Origin: Gonapodya sp. JEL0774
Taxonomy: Eukaryota > Monoblepharomycota > Monoblepharidomycetes > Monoblepharidales > Gonapodyaceae
NCBI GenBank assembly: GCA_027604505.1
Contig: JADIIX010000048.1
Coordinates: 62,001 to 126,000, forward strand
DNA: 64,000 bases
Direction: 5' to 3'
The notes under the pieces are model-generated. The model saw only the letters and a program-made list of their open reading frames with translations, was not told the DNA's origin and did no database searches. Below are positions 1 through 11,018 of the stretch, in pieces. Position 1 is the stretch's first letter. Each line of letters starts with the position of its first letter. The position numbers were made by a program, and so were the translations under genes.

Positions 1-702
1 AAGAATGGCACAAGTCCATCCCCTCAGAAGTTCAAGGTTCAAGGTCTCAAATGACGTGAGGCACGTGTCCTGAGACGCGCGAGAGTTTCGGTAGGATGTC
101 ACCGTTTATTGCTCGCTGGGCAGCGCCCCACTCCAAGGATCGGCAGCCAAATCGGCGCTGTACCCGATGCTACGTGCTCCATTCTCTACTATTCTTCCTC
201 CCGAGCCCCAACTCCCACGAGCTTTCCTCTGTCCTAAATTCAAAGATGCAATGCAGAATCCATTATCTGCTCTTCTCAGTTCAAAGTTCATTATTACCAC
301 TTGAGGTTCCTCGATCTCGGCCCATTCGGTGGGGACTTTTATGGTTCCAACTTCATTCTGTCATCTCCAAAGTTGATTCTCAACTCGGTGGAAGTCACTC
401 GAGGTTCGTTCTCCCCCTTACAGTGGCAATCCCTTCGTCTACCGTGTATGGGAACATGAAGCTGACATGCTCCGGGCTCAGAATCAAGAGTGCTCGAATG
501 GCAACACATCAACCAACTCCAGCTCCGCTTTATCGACTTGTTGCTTGAACCACGTCACCCAATCATGCCAATAGCTCTTCTCTTTTCCAAATATCTTTTC
601 CAGTCTTTGAATTTTTCCGCTCAGTCCATTGCCGGATTCATGGGGTCTCGGGAAGGAGCAAGCGAGTTCAGTTCGCTGTTCCTTGTCCAGAAGCCAACGC
701 AC
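1..702. other. No gene resolved; expected downstream side of APH-1
   Basis: This stretch lies on the 3' side of the minus-strand APH-1 exon and should hold the remaining exons if the gene is intact. I translated both strands and saw no segment with the later APH-1 transmembrane helices or their conserved histidines. Several open frames of 60-150 codons exist on both strands (for example 96-548 plus and 484-702 minus), but none has recognisable composition or good splice signals. A long intron running off the left edge, or loss of the rest of the gene, would both fit. Confidence 0.4.
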
Positions 703-959
703 CTAATCAAGACGTAGTAAAGGTACCTGAAGACTTCCTGAGCTGCGACTGCGACGACGATAGCAAAGATCTGGGACGATTGTAGTGGGGGAATGATGCG
801 CCAAATGAGCGCGGATATCAAGAGCGACAGGAGCCAGAAGAAAGCACTGGAGATTGCAAGGAGCGCGAGTGCCGCATCGTTTGCCACGAAGCCGAAGAAA
901 ATGGCGAGAGCCGGAGAGTATGCAGTGAGCAGACACCCGAAGAAGGACAGCAGTGTCAT
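703..959 (-). CDS. APH1: APH-1, gamma-secretase subunit (first exon only)
   Basis: APH-1 is a polytopic scaffold subunit of the gamma-secretase intramembrane protease. The ATG at 959 opens an 85-codon exon with three hydrophobic segments. It carries the family signatures near the start (FFGC, then a short loop and the next helix), FFWLLSLLIS at about residues 39-48 and QEVFRYLYY at about 71-79. These follow the order and spacing of animal APH1. The exon ends at 703 with a good GTGCGT donor after the third helix. The remaining four helices are not found in the 700 bases left before the window edge. The open frame extends upstream of 959, but that part does not look like APH-1. The family call is strong; whether the gene is complete is unknown. 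Confidence 0.8.
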
Positions 960-1337
960 TGTGGTCAGAGTGTGTGCCGCCCTACACCAGCTGCCCATGA
1001 CACCCCACGACGCATAGGGAACTACGCGAATCTGGGGGGGCCGCTCAACTCGCACACGCAAACTAAATTTTTCACCCTGAAGCGAGCGAATCGTTCGCTT
1101 CACCCCCCATTGGGCTCGCAATAATGTGGAGACATGGTCGAACACGCCGTCGGACTAATTGATGGACTGGCAATGTAAATGACATTCTTCAAAAATAAAG
1201 TATACATAAATGAACTCATAGTGAATCAATAGAGCAGTGACAATCAGTTCCTTGGACAATAATAGTCGCCACGTGACCCAGAACAACAGTCAACAAACTT
1301 CCATTCAACCGTCCTCAATCCTCATTCCATCGGCGGG

Positions 1338-1520
1338 TCATATCCGATAGCGTCCTCGGTTCAAAGGCACCCTCCACTTTTCTGTCTGCTTTTCGATTTT
1401 CCCCACAACGTGATCTGTCACCCTTTTGCTGAAAACGATCATCAGAAGAACCAACACGACGGTGACCAGATTTTGACCGAAAATAGAGTTGAGAGGCGCC
1501 AAGATGGGGGACGATGTCAT
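1338..1520 (-). CDS. Possible small single-span membrane protein, 60 aa
   Basis: A single-exon frame with ATG at 1520 and stop at 1338. It encodes a short polar start, one hydrophobic helix (about residues 17-32, rich in V and L) and a basic tail ending in RGRYRI. I do not recognise a family. It could be a genuine small tail-anchored type protein, or the last exon of a longer minus-strand gene whose earlier exons lie at 1750-2010. Support is limited to composition and a plausible start. Confidence 0.3.
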   Translation of the reverse strand: MTSSPILAPLNSIFGQNLVTVVLVLLMIVFSKRVTDHVVGKIEKQTEKWRVPLNRGRYRI

Positions 1521-2157
1521 GGTATATTCAAGAATCTAAACGGAGTTTCACATGCGAACAAACCAGACAGACGACAGTGAATAGACTTGTCAGGAGCTGT
1601 GTGATTGCCATGCAGAGTTGAGAAGTCTATCCTCACCTGGCTCTGGAGAAAAAGGGAAGATGGCAAAAGGATCACTGGTCAGAGAGCGTGACAGAATCGC
1701 CTTTTCTCTTCTTATAGGAACAGTTGTCTTGCTTGGGAGATCGCCTCAAACCTGCTGTGGCCTCAGCCGAGATATTGCACTGATCTTGCTGGGAAGGAAA
1801 CGGGGCAGCTCCAAAAATGTATTCTCTTTCAGCAGGAGAATAATCATTATCCCGCTGTCTTTGATGTCAGCTCTGGTGGCCTGGAGCTCGTGGCGAATAC
1901 GAAGCAGGTTGTCCTTGTTCACTTTCGCCAGCAACCAACTGTCCAAATCCATGTCACACACGCCAGCGAAGAACACCTAAGACAAGTGTGTGTGTTTACG
2001 AGTGTCGCCATTCCCAGTAAGCCGTCTATTTAAGCCGTCTATCCCAAGACCGGTGTAGTAAGTAAGTGTACTGTACATAAAAATTGCAAAGTTCCTTCAC
2101 GCGTCCCACCCGCCACCGTCACCAGAGATCCCGTCTATACTACTCCCACTGCTTCCA
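1521..2157. other. Unresolved region between small ORF and galE
   Basis: The minus strand has an open segment of about 75 codons (1746-1976) whose first 45 residues have a protein-like mix (motifs such as SWLLAKVNKDNLLRI). It has no ATG of its own and would need an upstream exon. The only nearby one would require a 23-base intron, which I do not accept. The rest looks like the 3' flank of galE. Confidence 0.3.
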
Positions 2158-3910
2158 TCATGCCCGAATCCCGCGAGGATGCGTCTGATGGAACTTCCAT
2201 GCGGACGCAATAATGTCTTCTACGCTATTGTACTTTCGCACCCAGCCAAGATGTTCTTCAGCATCCTTGGAAGAGGCGATAAGCACGGGGGGGTCTCCCT
2301 CTCGTCTACGAGGAGTGAATGCGAATGATGTAGGGGTGTCAAGTGCAATTTCAAAGGGCGATTCATCCACGACGGAGGGACGGTCACGCATAAAACGCGT
2401 ACATGGGATGATAGACAGTCACAGAAGAGAGATTTGCTGTTATAGACAGCCTACAGAGAATATGACAATTGCACAACTCGTACCGTCCTTCTTCTATTGC
2501 AGGTATCGGGTGCCCCGTAACCTTCCTTGCTGCCTCAAGGACCTCACGAACCGAATAGCCTTTGCCTGAGCCCAGATTGAATCGACCAGACTTGTTCTTG
2601 GTAACCATGTATTCAAGAGCCTGTAAAGATAGGGGACAACACGATCAGGAAGTTTTGGACAGAACTGATTCGTGGTCAAAGTCAGATACATCACCTTAAT
2701 ATGCGCCGTCGCAAGATCTGTGACATGAACGTAGTCCCGCACTGCAGTCCCGTCGCTGGTGGGGTAGTCCGTGCCGTAGATTTTAACTTCTTTCCGTCGA
2801 CCAAGAGGCACCTGACAGAAACCATCATCCACGCAGAGCTATCAGATAGCATAGCGAGCAGAGTAGAATATGGGGGAAGCTCACCTGGAGTACCATGGGA
2901 ATAAGATGGGTCTCAGGTTCGTGGTCCTCGCCAATGTCTCCATCAGCGTCGGCTCCACAGGCGTTAAAATAACGGAGGCAAACAGATTTGATGCCATATG
3001 CAGATTCACACCTGCAAGTGTGGAGTGAGGTGATGTTCGGCTGTGGCCTGGAACACTTGACGAACCATGTAAGAATGTTCTCCACGACCAGTTTTGTGTC
3101 ACCGTATGGGCTCATGGGTATTCGCTCCTCGTCACTAGGAATGGGAATGGTTTTGGGGGCGGCGAAGAGTGCGGCGGTGGAGGAGAAGATGATGAACTGC
3201 GGCAATCGCATCAGCCAAAGAGGCACTGTATTGGTGAACCCCCTGCAGCGGTACGCTGACAAAAGTAACACATCCACTCACTCGACAATTATGCTTCACC
3301 ATTGCCCGCAAGAGATTCACGGTCCCGCACACGTTGTTGTCATAGTAGTCCAAGGGATCGCGGACGGAATCGGGTACCACAATGTAGGCACTCATATGCT
3401 GGGAGGTCACAGCGTCACGCAAATTTTCATTCACAGAGCGACAAAGAAGACATTAAAATGATTCGATTGGAAGCCTCGCGAGTTGTTCTCTGGCATTCCA
3501 CCTCACCATCACAGCGTCGGGTTTGTGTCGTCGAAATAGATCTTCTAAGAACGCCGCGTCCCGGATATCACCCTTTTCCAGTGTCGCGCCCTTACTCACG
3601 GCTTCAGCGTGGCCTGTGGGGGTTTATATCTCGGTTGTGAATCAAGTTCTCGCTCGATCAACGACGCAAGCAACTGCGAATCTACTCACCTTTGGATAGA
3701 TTGTCCACAGCCACCACTTCATGTTTCCCAGTCCGTATTAACTCTCTCACCGCGTGGCTTCCAATGTATCCTGCACCGCCAACGACAAACACCTGGATGG
3801 TGAGCGCATGTCACGACAATGGACGGTAGGTCAACAGACGGGATTACGCAGCCGAATTGGGGGATTCTAATCGCGTGACTTCCTGGCGGCGGTGGCTGAC
3901 TGACCTTCAT
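2158..3910 (-). CDS. galE/GAL10-type: UDP-glucose 4-epimerase, 9 exons, 333 aa
   Basis: Interconverts UDP-galactose and UDP-glucose with bound NAD, the last step of the Leloir pathway, in the cytosol. Joining exons 3910-3905, 3792-3690, 3613-3507, 3398-3282, 3196-3057, 3011-2885, 2811-2695, 2620-2484 and 2305-2158 gives a frame divisible by three. The protein has the Rossmann glycine motif GGAGYIGS near residue 7, the YYDNN segment, the FSSTAAL strand with the catalytic serine/threonine position, the YxxxK pair (YGDTK), LRYFNACGA and the GTDYPT(S)DG(T)xVRDYVHV block. The length matches single-domain bacterial/animal GalE and lacks the mutarotase domain fused in yeast Gal10. The first exon is only two codons. 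The fifth intron is just 45 bases (3056-3012). Confidence 0.93.
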
Positions 3911-4084
3911 GATATGATGGAAAAGAAATCAACTGATTATGCCTGTTGCCGTGATGATGATTCATTTCGCTCGCACCAGCGCTGACCACGGGTAAACCTT
4001 CCCCATTCACCAGATTCAAACTTTGCATTGAAGGCTAACTTTTTTAGAGTCACACACATTGTAAAGTATAGTAAAGAATACAAT

Positions 4085-5720
4085 CTATTCCGACTTCATT
4101 GGTTTTCTTCCTGCGGCCGCTGTCTTCGCCTTCACCGACGATGCCTTGCCGGCGGGCTTTTGTCCAATTGCCGCAGCAGCCACCTTCTTTGTCACGTCAC
4201 CAGCTTTGCTCTTCTTCTGCGCCTGGCTCTTCACCAGTGCCAGTGAACTATCCTCTACAATCTCCTCCTTCACCAATTGTCCAAGGGTTTTGGTACTTCC
4301 GTCTTTCCGGATCGTCTCTTCCTTGACCATAACCTCCGCCCCGCCCTCTTTCCGCGCCTTCTTATCTCCAGTAAGTCTTGTCGTCCCTTCCGCACCAGTT
4401 TCCTCCTCGTTTCTCTTGCGCTTCGACCCAGCCCTAGCCGCATTTTCAGCTGACTTGGGCTTCACCTCGATCACCATCTTCTCTTCGGGTAACGCATTGT
4501 ACACCGGTAAGCTGACGCTTTCACTCGTTTTCACGTGCACGGACTGCACGTTGGCCCATTTCCGTGGGATATGGGAAGAGACGATGGTATTAAGAACAGA
4601 GAGGATGTTGGCCGTGAGTTGTTCGGCGCTTTGTGAGGTGATGCCCACACGAATCGAGCTGTCAAAATAAGAAGACGGGACAACCGTTCAGAGAAGAGAG
4701 AGAGAGAGAGGCAAAAGGATTGGTGCATTCGAAGAGTCGCTAGCGCAAAGGACAAACCAGATTGGGAAACACACGTGCAGCTTCCGCGGTTCACGTGGAG
4801 ATAGGTACAACTTCGGGCAGCCTTGATTTCACTTGTGAGGTCAGATTTTGTGAGATTGACCGGTACCGGTTGTCTTGGTAACCCCGTGGAAAGTACATCA
4901 TCAACAACTAGCCCCTTCTTCGAAAACCGTGAGCAACTGAGTACTTACTTTTTTGCCTCGAAAAACTTCTTTCCAAGAATCTTGGGTAATAATGGCAGAA
5001 CCCGCTCGTCTGCCAAGAAGAGGTCATATTCCTTCACAAGTTGCCGCTTAGCCTCAAAGGGCTTGTATTTCGCCTTTAGCTTGGAAACCCCGATGACCTA
5101 GAATCAAGAGAACATGAACTCTTATAAGCAATCATCTACATATGTTGGGTGCAACATGAATGTCCGATTACAGTACCTTGTTCACCAACTTCCGGGCTTC
5201 GCCATCCGGTGACGCGTCCAGCTTATCTTTGTACTCTCGCTGTGGATCTTTGGTGATAAGACAGACAGAGGCGGAGGAAGGAAGAAATGAGTGGGGAAGA
5301 GGGCTGGACGGGGTGATATCATCAGTGCCACGTCAACCCTACAAATCGAAGCCTGATTCCGCTGCCGGACAGCTCATATCTCTTAGAAGAGATGCATCCA
5401 CACTGGAAGTTGAAGCACTTTTTTTGGCAGGGATGGGTTTACTCACACTTTGATTGGTTTTGCCCTGTAAGTATCAGGAATGGTTCTTGTAGCCACGACA
5501 ACCCATACAAATTGAGCTTCTGGCGCTAGAGGAAGTTCATTGTCCTGAGATTTTGGTCTGGATTTTTCGAACCAGGCAAGGAGCGCCTTGGTAGCGCGTT
5601 CAACCTGTGGTAACATGAAGGACATGAGGCCCGAGAACAGAGAAGGTGCGGTGGGCTATGCCATATGGAACAAGTCAGCGATACCTGTTTTGGGTCCAGC
5701 GAGGGATGAGGTGGCTGCAT
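4085..5720 (-). CDS. RSL1D1/UTP30: Ribosomal L1 domain-containing protein (RSL1D1 / Utp30-Cic1 type), 380 aa
   Basis: Nucleolar L1-fold protein of ribosome biogenesis. Exons 5720-5685, 5604-5447, 5303-5177, 5097-4949, 4873-4775 and 4658-4085 join in phase to 380 residues. The L1 fold shows as the KPIKVPLPHSF strand, the SVCLITKDPQREYKD segment, the lysine-rich VSKLKAKYKPFEAKR helix and the YDLFLADERVLPLLPKILG block. The VPVNL and GSCTSIRVGITS strands and a helix ending in IPRKW follow. The C-terminal third (from about residue 240) is lysine/alanine-rich with KRKR-type nuclear signals, as in RSL1D1. It diverges from POL5, another ribosome-biogenesis gene, with 126 bases between the two ATGs. 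The family is clear; Utp30 versus Cic1 orthology is not decided. Confidence 0.9.
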
Positions 5721-5846
5721 CGTTTAGCAGTGTTTCGAGTGGGTGAGTCGCAATGGGGTCACGACTTTGGTCCTTGAAAAGAGAAAGTCGAGCTCTCTTC
5801 ACCTACCACAAATCCCCGTGAAACTCACCAACTCAAACTCGGCAGG
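5721..5846. promoter_or_regulatory. Shared divergent upstream region of RSL1D1-type gene and POL5
   Basis: Only 126 bases separate the ATG of the minus-strand L1-domain gene from the ATG of plus-strand POL5. Any core promoters for both must lie here or in the first exons. No TATA box is obvious. The promoter role is inferred from spacing alone. Confidence 0.45.
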
Positions 5847-8800
5847 ATGGCATCAGTCCTCCAGCTATTCTGGGATCTAGTATCAATTGATCCTGCTGTC
5901 AGAAACAAGGCAGTACTCTCCCTCTTGTCCACCTTGACTGAAGAGCAAACAGCTTATGTGAACCAGCTCCGGGAATCCGGGCAGTGGAACACTCTTCTCG
6001 AACAATTGAGGGCACTCCACACTCGAATGGACTCTAAAAGCGCGCTGTCGAAACGGGGTAAACACGTGGACGGTGGAAAGAGCACGGATCGTGAGAGAAA
6101 AGATCTTGAAGACACCACCGAGAAGGAGCTTGAGGAGCTGTTGGACCAAATGTGCGCTTCTAATGTTTCATACGCGCTTAAAAGGCTGCTTAGAGGTTTG
6201 CCAAGCTCTCGAGAGGCTGCGAGACAGGGATTCGCGGTTGCGTTAACCGAGGTACGTGAAATCTCTTATCACTGCGACACCTTCGCACAGATCTTTTTTT
6301 CCACCTATCTCACCATAATTTAATTTTAACTAATGCAATTTATAGCTCCTATCTCTCCTCTCCTTCATCCCCATTACCCATGTTCTCGATTCATTGACCA
6401 AACATACTGACGTGACAGGCTCAATGAACGGCCAGGAAGAACGTGAAATGTACTTTGGACGCGTTTTTGGGGTAATGAGTTTGGTTTCGAGTGGGCGCTT
6501 GGCACATGTGAAAGGTCCACCGCCAACATCAAATGATGAAGCACTTGTGCCATGTCTTGCTCGAGAAGGAGAGTTTGGACAAACTAAGGAGAAAAAAAAG
6601 AAAAAGAAGAAGGGTCCGGTGGATGAGGATTTGCCAACAGAGCTGGCGGCACGACAAAGTGCCGATTCTGGAACCCCTTCTAATGACAGTGACGTGGCTC
6701 AAGCCACACCCAATGAGGTGCTTCGTATCGCCACGTCAGTCATCGAGTGGTCTGAGAAGAAAGTTTATTTGCGGGAGTCCTGCTACAAAGTGCTGGTGGA
6801 CCTTTGCACGGAGGTACGTGCTTCGTTCCAGCTGATCACTGGCAAAACCGATCCCAATGAAGCCACCGCATTAGTTATCAAATACACCAAATGGGAAATC
6901 TCTCTTGGAATCTGTTGCGCGTGCAATCTTTGCCAGCACTTACCCCTCCTCCGACGATAGTCCAGCCGCGACCAAGTCGCCTTACGACAGTCCAGAGGAC
7001 CTATGGTTTGCGTGTCACCTGGAAGATCTTGATGTGGTGAGTACGCGCGGAGACTGCGACCCCTCTTGGAGTACCGCTAAACAGTCCCTCACCCCTCACC
7101 ACCCAGTCCATTCCTCACATCCCTTCCCCTGTCCTCTCGCGCACCGCTCTTTCCAAAATCGTCGAAGCTCTCAAAGCGAGCTCACACACGCACCCAAAGT
7201 TACATAGTGTGTGGGAAGTTGTACTCAGAAAATCCATTGAGGGCGACGTCAAAGGAGGGAAGGGAGTCGGATTCAAAGAGTTCTGGAAAGCAGCGGTGCA
7301 AGGTGAAGGGGATTGTACGACCTTATTCGAGTTTCTCCCGACAGATCCCCTTTCCATCTCCAGACCGGCTCCTTGCAAGTTCTTCACACGTTCACAAGTA
7401 CTTGGCACTTCAATGCGTTGTGCTTGTTCTTCCGCTACTGGCAACCCGCTCCCCCGAACAAATCGCCTTCATCATATCTCCAATCCTTATCCGCACTCTC
7501 GTCAACAATCTCTCCGACAAAAAAACTCTCCTGAACAAGATTTGTGGCGTTGTGTGCAATAAGCTGACTGAGATCGTTACGGGGCAGAAACCCGAACCCG
7601 TTGCAAAGGGACGAAAGGACAAGGCTCAGGCAGAGTTGCCAGAAGGAGCTGAACCTGTGCCAGTTCCAGTTCCTCTACCCAATTCTAACCTCGGCCTATC
7701 GGTACTAGTGACTATTTTGAACATCGGCGAACAAGGTATGCAGTTTGATCGCATAACTGGAACCAAAACCCTTGAGAGTATTCTCCAAGGCCTTGACACC
7801 AAAGGGATCACTGGCTATATTAAATACTTGTGCGAAAGTTTTGTGGACCTTTCCAAAGGTGGACCTGGTCAGATTGGGACTGCGGCTGGTGAAGGTGCTG
7901 AGGCTCAGGGGGGTGTTCGGTCAGCTCGCTCCATCGAGAGCCATCGACAGTGGTGTGTCGACCAACTTTTTCACTTAGTCAAGATGCGCCATAGGCTGGG
8001 GAAGGTTACTCCCGTTGACGAGAGGGAAATGGTCGAAGGTGTTATGCGGTTTGTGTTTTTGAACGGATTCGTAAAAACGACGGACGAGACGGGTAAATTA
8101 AAGAGCAAGTTGGGAAAAGAGGCATTGGTTCTTGTGGAGGAAGCCTTGACATACTCCAAGTGCCTCCCGGCATTGACGGAAGCGACCAGGGCAATATGCA
8201 GGGCGAGATTCTGGGCCATCCTGGGAGATGCTTTTTCCGGCTCCAGTGAGTTGCTTTCTCGGCATTATCGGGATGCAATCGGTCGTCGATTCTTACCTCG
8301 TCTCATTGCAGCGGCTCGAGTGAAGACTGCGTCTGGGGACTTCAATGGACTGACTGAACCTGTACCGCCCCGGGAGACATTCACGACAGCAAACGAGCGG
8401 CTTTTGCAATACCCTACCTTTGCCGTGACTATTGCAAAGCAAACTGAGAAGTTGTCCCCGCATCTGGTTTTCGCTCGGCCGCTGCCTGATGCCTTAGTAG
8501 CGGCGCGAAATAAGGCATGGGGTACCGCTAATTTGATCAGCAAACGATGTGATACCGAATTGGCGGGTGCGGAGATTTCAAAGGAAACCAGGGAACTCAT
8601 TGGACAATTGAAATCGATTGAATTGATGTTCATTTTCCTTGGCCTTCAATGCTACTCTGCAAGCACCATGATAGATGAGAGTTCGGAGAATGGTCAAGAG
8701 CGGGCCAATGATGGCGAAGGCCTTCTTATTGGTGAGGAACAACTCTTGGATGACATCAAAGTGAGTCTCCAATGAGTGAACGTCGTGCCAAACCACAGTT

Positions 8801-10935
8801 TAACGTCATGTTCATCACTTAAAATAGGAACTGCAAGATTGCTATCAACGCATCGACGTCGGTCTTTTCCCGAAAGAGAAGAAAGCGTTGAAGCGGAAGG
8901 CGTCATCTGTTATTCACGAGCTGGCAGGAGAGGATTCCTCAGATCCATCGCCCGTTGATGTGCTCGTTGACTTGCTTGTCTCGTTCCTATCCAAGCCGTC
9001 AGCGCTTTTGAGACAGATTGTAGAGATTGTGTTTCGGTCAGTTTCCGTGATGAAGGGAGGTTTGACCAAAAAGGCGACAACCGTACTTTTGAACGTGAGT
9101 GGGATATCTTCGAGTCTGGCGTCTTTACTTCTCAGTAAACTGCGCGATTCTGTCAGATCGCCGAAAACAGGGAAGATACGGAGATGGAGGATGTTGAAGA
9201 CGGTGAAGAGGCAGTGTCCAACGATGACACTGACAAGAACAGCGAGAGGAGTGGGGAGAATGCCTCGAGTGATGATGAATTGGACGAAGTCGAAAGCAGC
9301 CATGACAGTGAAGAAGACGAGGATGATGATGATGACGACGACAAGGCGGAGGAGGATGATGAAGAGCGTAAACCATCTCCTGAGAATGAACTACGGAATG
9401 CGATCGAAAAGGCACTCAGAGAAAGTGGCGCCGGTGTATCTATGGACTCAGATGCTGAGAGTGAAGATGAAGAAGATTGGGATGACGATCAGATGGAGGC
9501 GTTCGACGCAAAGCTGGCAGAAGTATTCCGAGAGAGGAAGAACGCCAAAAGGGAAAAGAAAGGTTAGTGGATTGCTTGGATGCGCGCGCTTTGATTGATC
9601 ACTGACACGGCAGGTTGAAGAGTTGAAGCAACAAATGATTCACTTCCGATTGAAGGTGTTGGACCTTATCGACATCTTTCTGCGGAATTCAGATACACAT
9701 CCTCGAGGAATTGACTTCCCTGTTCCACTTTTAAGGCTAGCTTATTCCACTGCAACTTCAGAAAAGGAAATTCACTCGAAAGTCACAGCCATTATCAAAT
9801 CTCGGTTCGGTCGGGCGAAGGAGTATCCAAAAGTTCGCCCAGGTCTCACGGACTTCACTGCCCAGGACTTGGAAGCGCAGCTCGTCGAAGTCATGTCGTT
9901 GGCCAAAAAGTCCGGAGGTGGCCGAGAGTTCGGAGATTGTTGTGCCGGAACAGCCGTTTTTATCGTGAAGACCTGGATTGGAAACTTCAGGGACCTTGAC
10001 TCGCAAAGGATAGTGCACCAAGATCCGGAACCAAAACACAAGGACAAGAAGCTTAAGTTTACTTCAGGATCAACAGAACAAGCGCAGTATCCCCTAGAAT
10101 CGTCTTCCGAAGCCATCGCACGGATATACGGATCCGTTCTATCGGACTATATGATGAGCAAGCATGGACGGTTTCCTCTTCCCGTTCTCGAAGAACTTAT
10201 AAAGAGGTTCCCAGATATTGCGTGGAGGGCCTTCGCATCTAAGCTCGTGGTTTTCATGGATTATCAGAGTTGCTCAAGAGATTTTGATGAGGACACAAAG
10301 ATGAGGATCATCTCTAACGCCCGACAATTTCAAATTACACAAGCATTTGCGCTGATGGAGCATTTGATGAAGGCACAGAAAGTGCGTGATTTTGGACATT
10401 GTAAGGATATTGGAACGTAATTACTCAGCTGCATTATTTTTTGTCAGGATCCTGCGACCATAACTGCCCCGACTCTCTCAACACTCGTGTCCGAGATTGC
10501 ATCAGCATTTCAATCCACCTTCCGCTTTTTACTTGCAGCGGATAAAAGTAAGGGCTTGGAGGCTGTGTTTCGGCAGCCTAGGTTACGACAAGTCCTTGGA
10601 CATTTGGCGGGAGTTGTTCGACGAACCCGTCAAACCTTGGGAGACAAAGTGAGCGGAAGCAAAGTTGACCGATCTGAAATCACATCATTCGCCAACGATT
10701 TTGTCTATGCGCGTAGTTCCACATCCTTTGGCAGGTGGATGAGATCTCAGGAGTACTACATGAGTACTGGACTGAGGTACAGGTGGTCCCACTCGCGAAA
10801 AAGCAACATGAGCAAAAAGCCAAGACGGGCAAGGCCAAGCCCAAAGACTTGCCCGAGAAGACGCAGCAGTGGAGGGCGATGAAAAATAGCATCAACGCAT
10901 TCTATGGAGCGTTGGGTCTGAAACCGCTTCAATGA
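5847..10935 (+). CDS. POL5: DNA polymerase phi / MYBBP1A family nucleolar protein (Pol5), 1491 aa
   Basis: Members of this family act in the nucleolus in rRNA synthesis and ribosome assembly; despite the name they are HEAT-like scaffold proteins. Ten exons join in phase: 5847-6251, 6346-6813, 6875-7036, 7107-7295, 7345-8760, 8828-9094, 9157-9562, 9621-10381, 10448-10648 and 10735-10935. The start matches the family (FWDLVSIDPAVRNKAV). A FGRVFGVMSLVSSGRL segment, a lysine run (about residue 220) and the LRESCYKVLVDL block follow. Exon 7 encodes the long Asp/Glu tract (about 970-1030) next to the DDQMEAFDAKLAEVFRERK motif typical of the family, then the HFRLKVLDLIDIFLRN segment. The exon 7/8 junction (9562/9621) is the least certain. 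The gene converges on AP-3 beta, with 83 bases between the two stops. Confidence 0.88.
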
Positions 10936-11018
10936 CATTGTATAATTACACGATACCTCAACGGCACTCCCGAATCAATTTATGGTTTCATTACTTATAT
11001 ACATGAATGTTGCTGCCA

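Noticed and set aside
1977-2012. A 23-base GT...AG segment that would give the 1746-1976 minus frame an ATG
   Set aside because: Too short to be an intron, and the product has no recognised family.
9125-9415. Poly-Ser/Pro and His-rich minus-strand frames
   Set aside because: Antisense shadow of the Asp/Glu tract of POL5.
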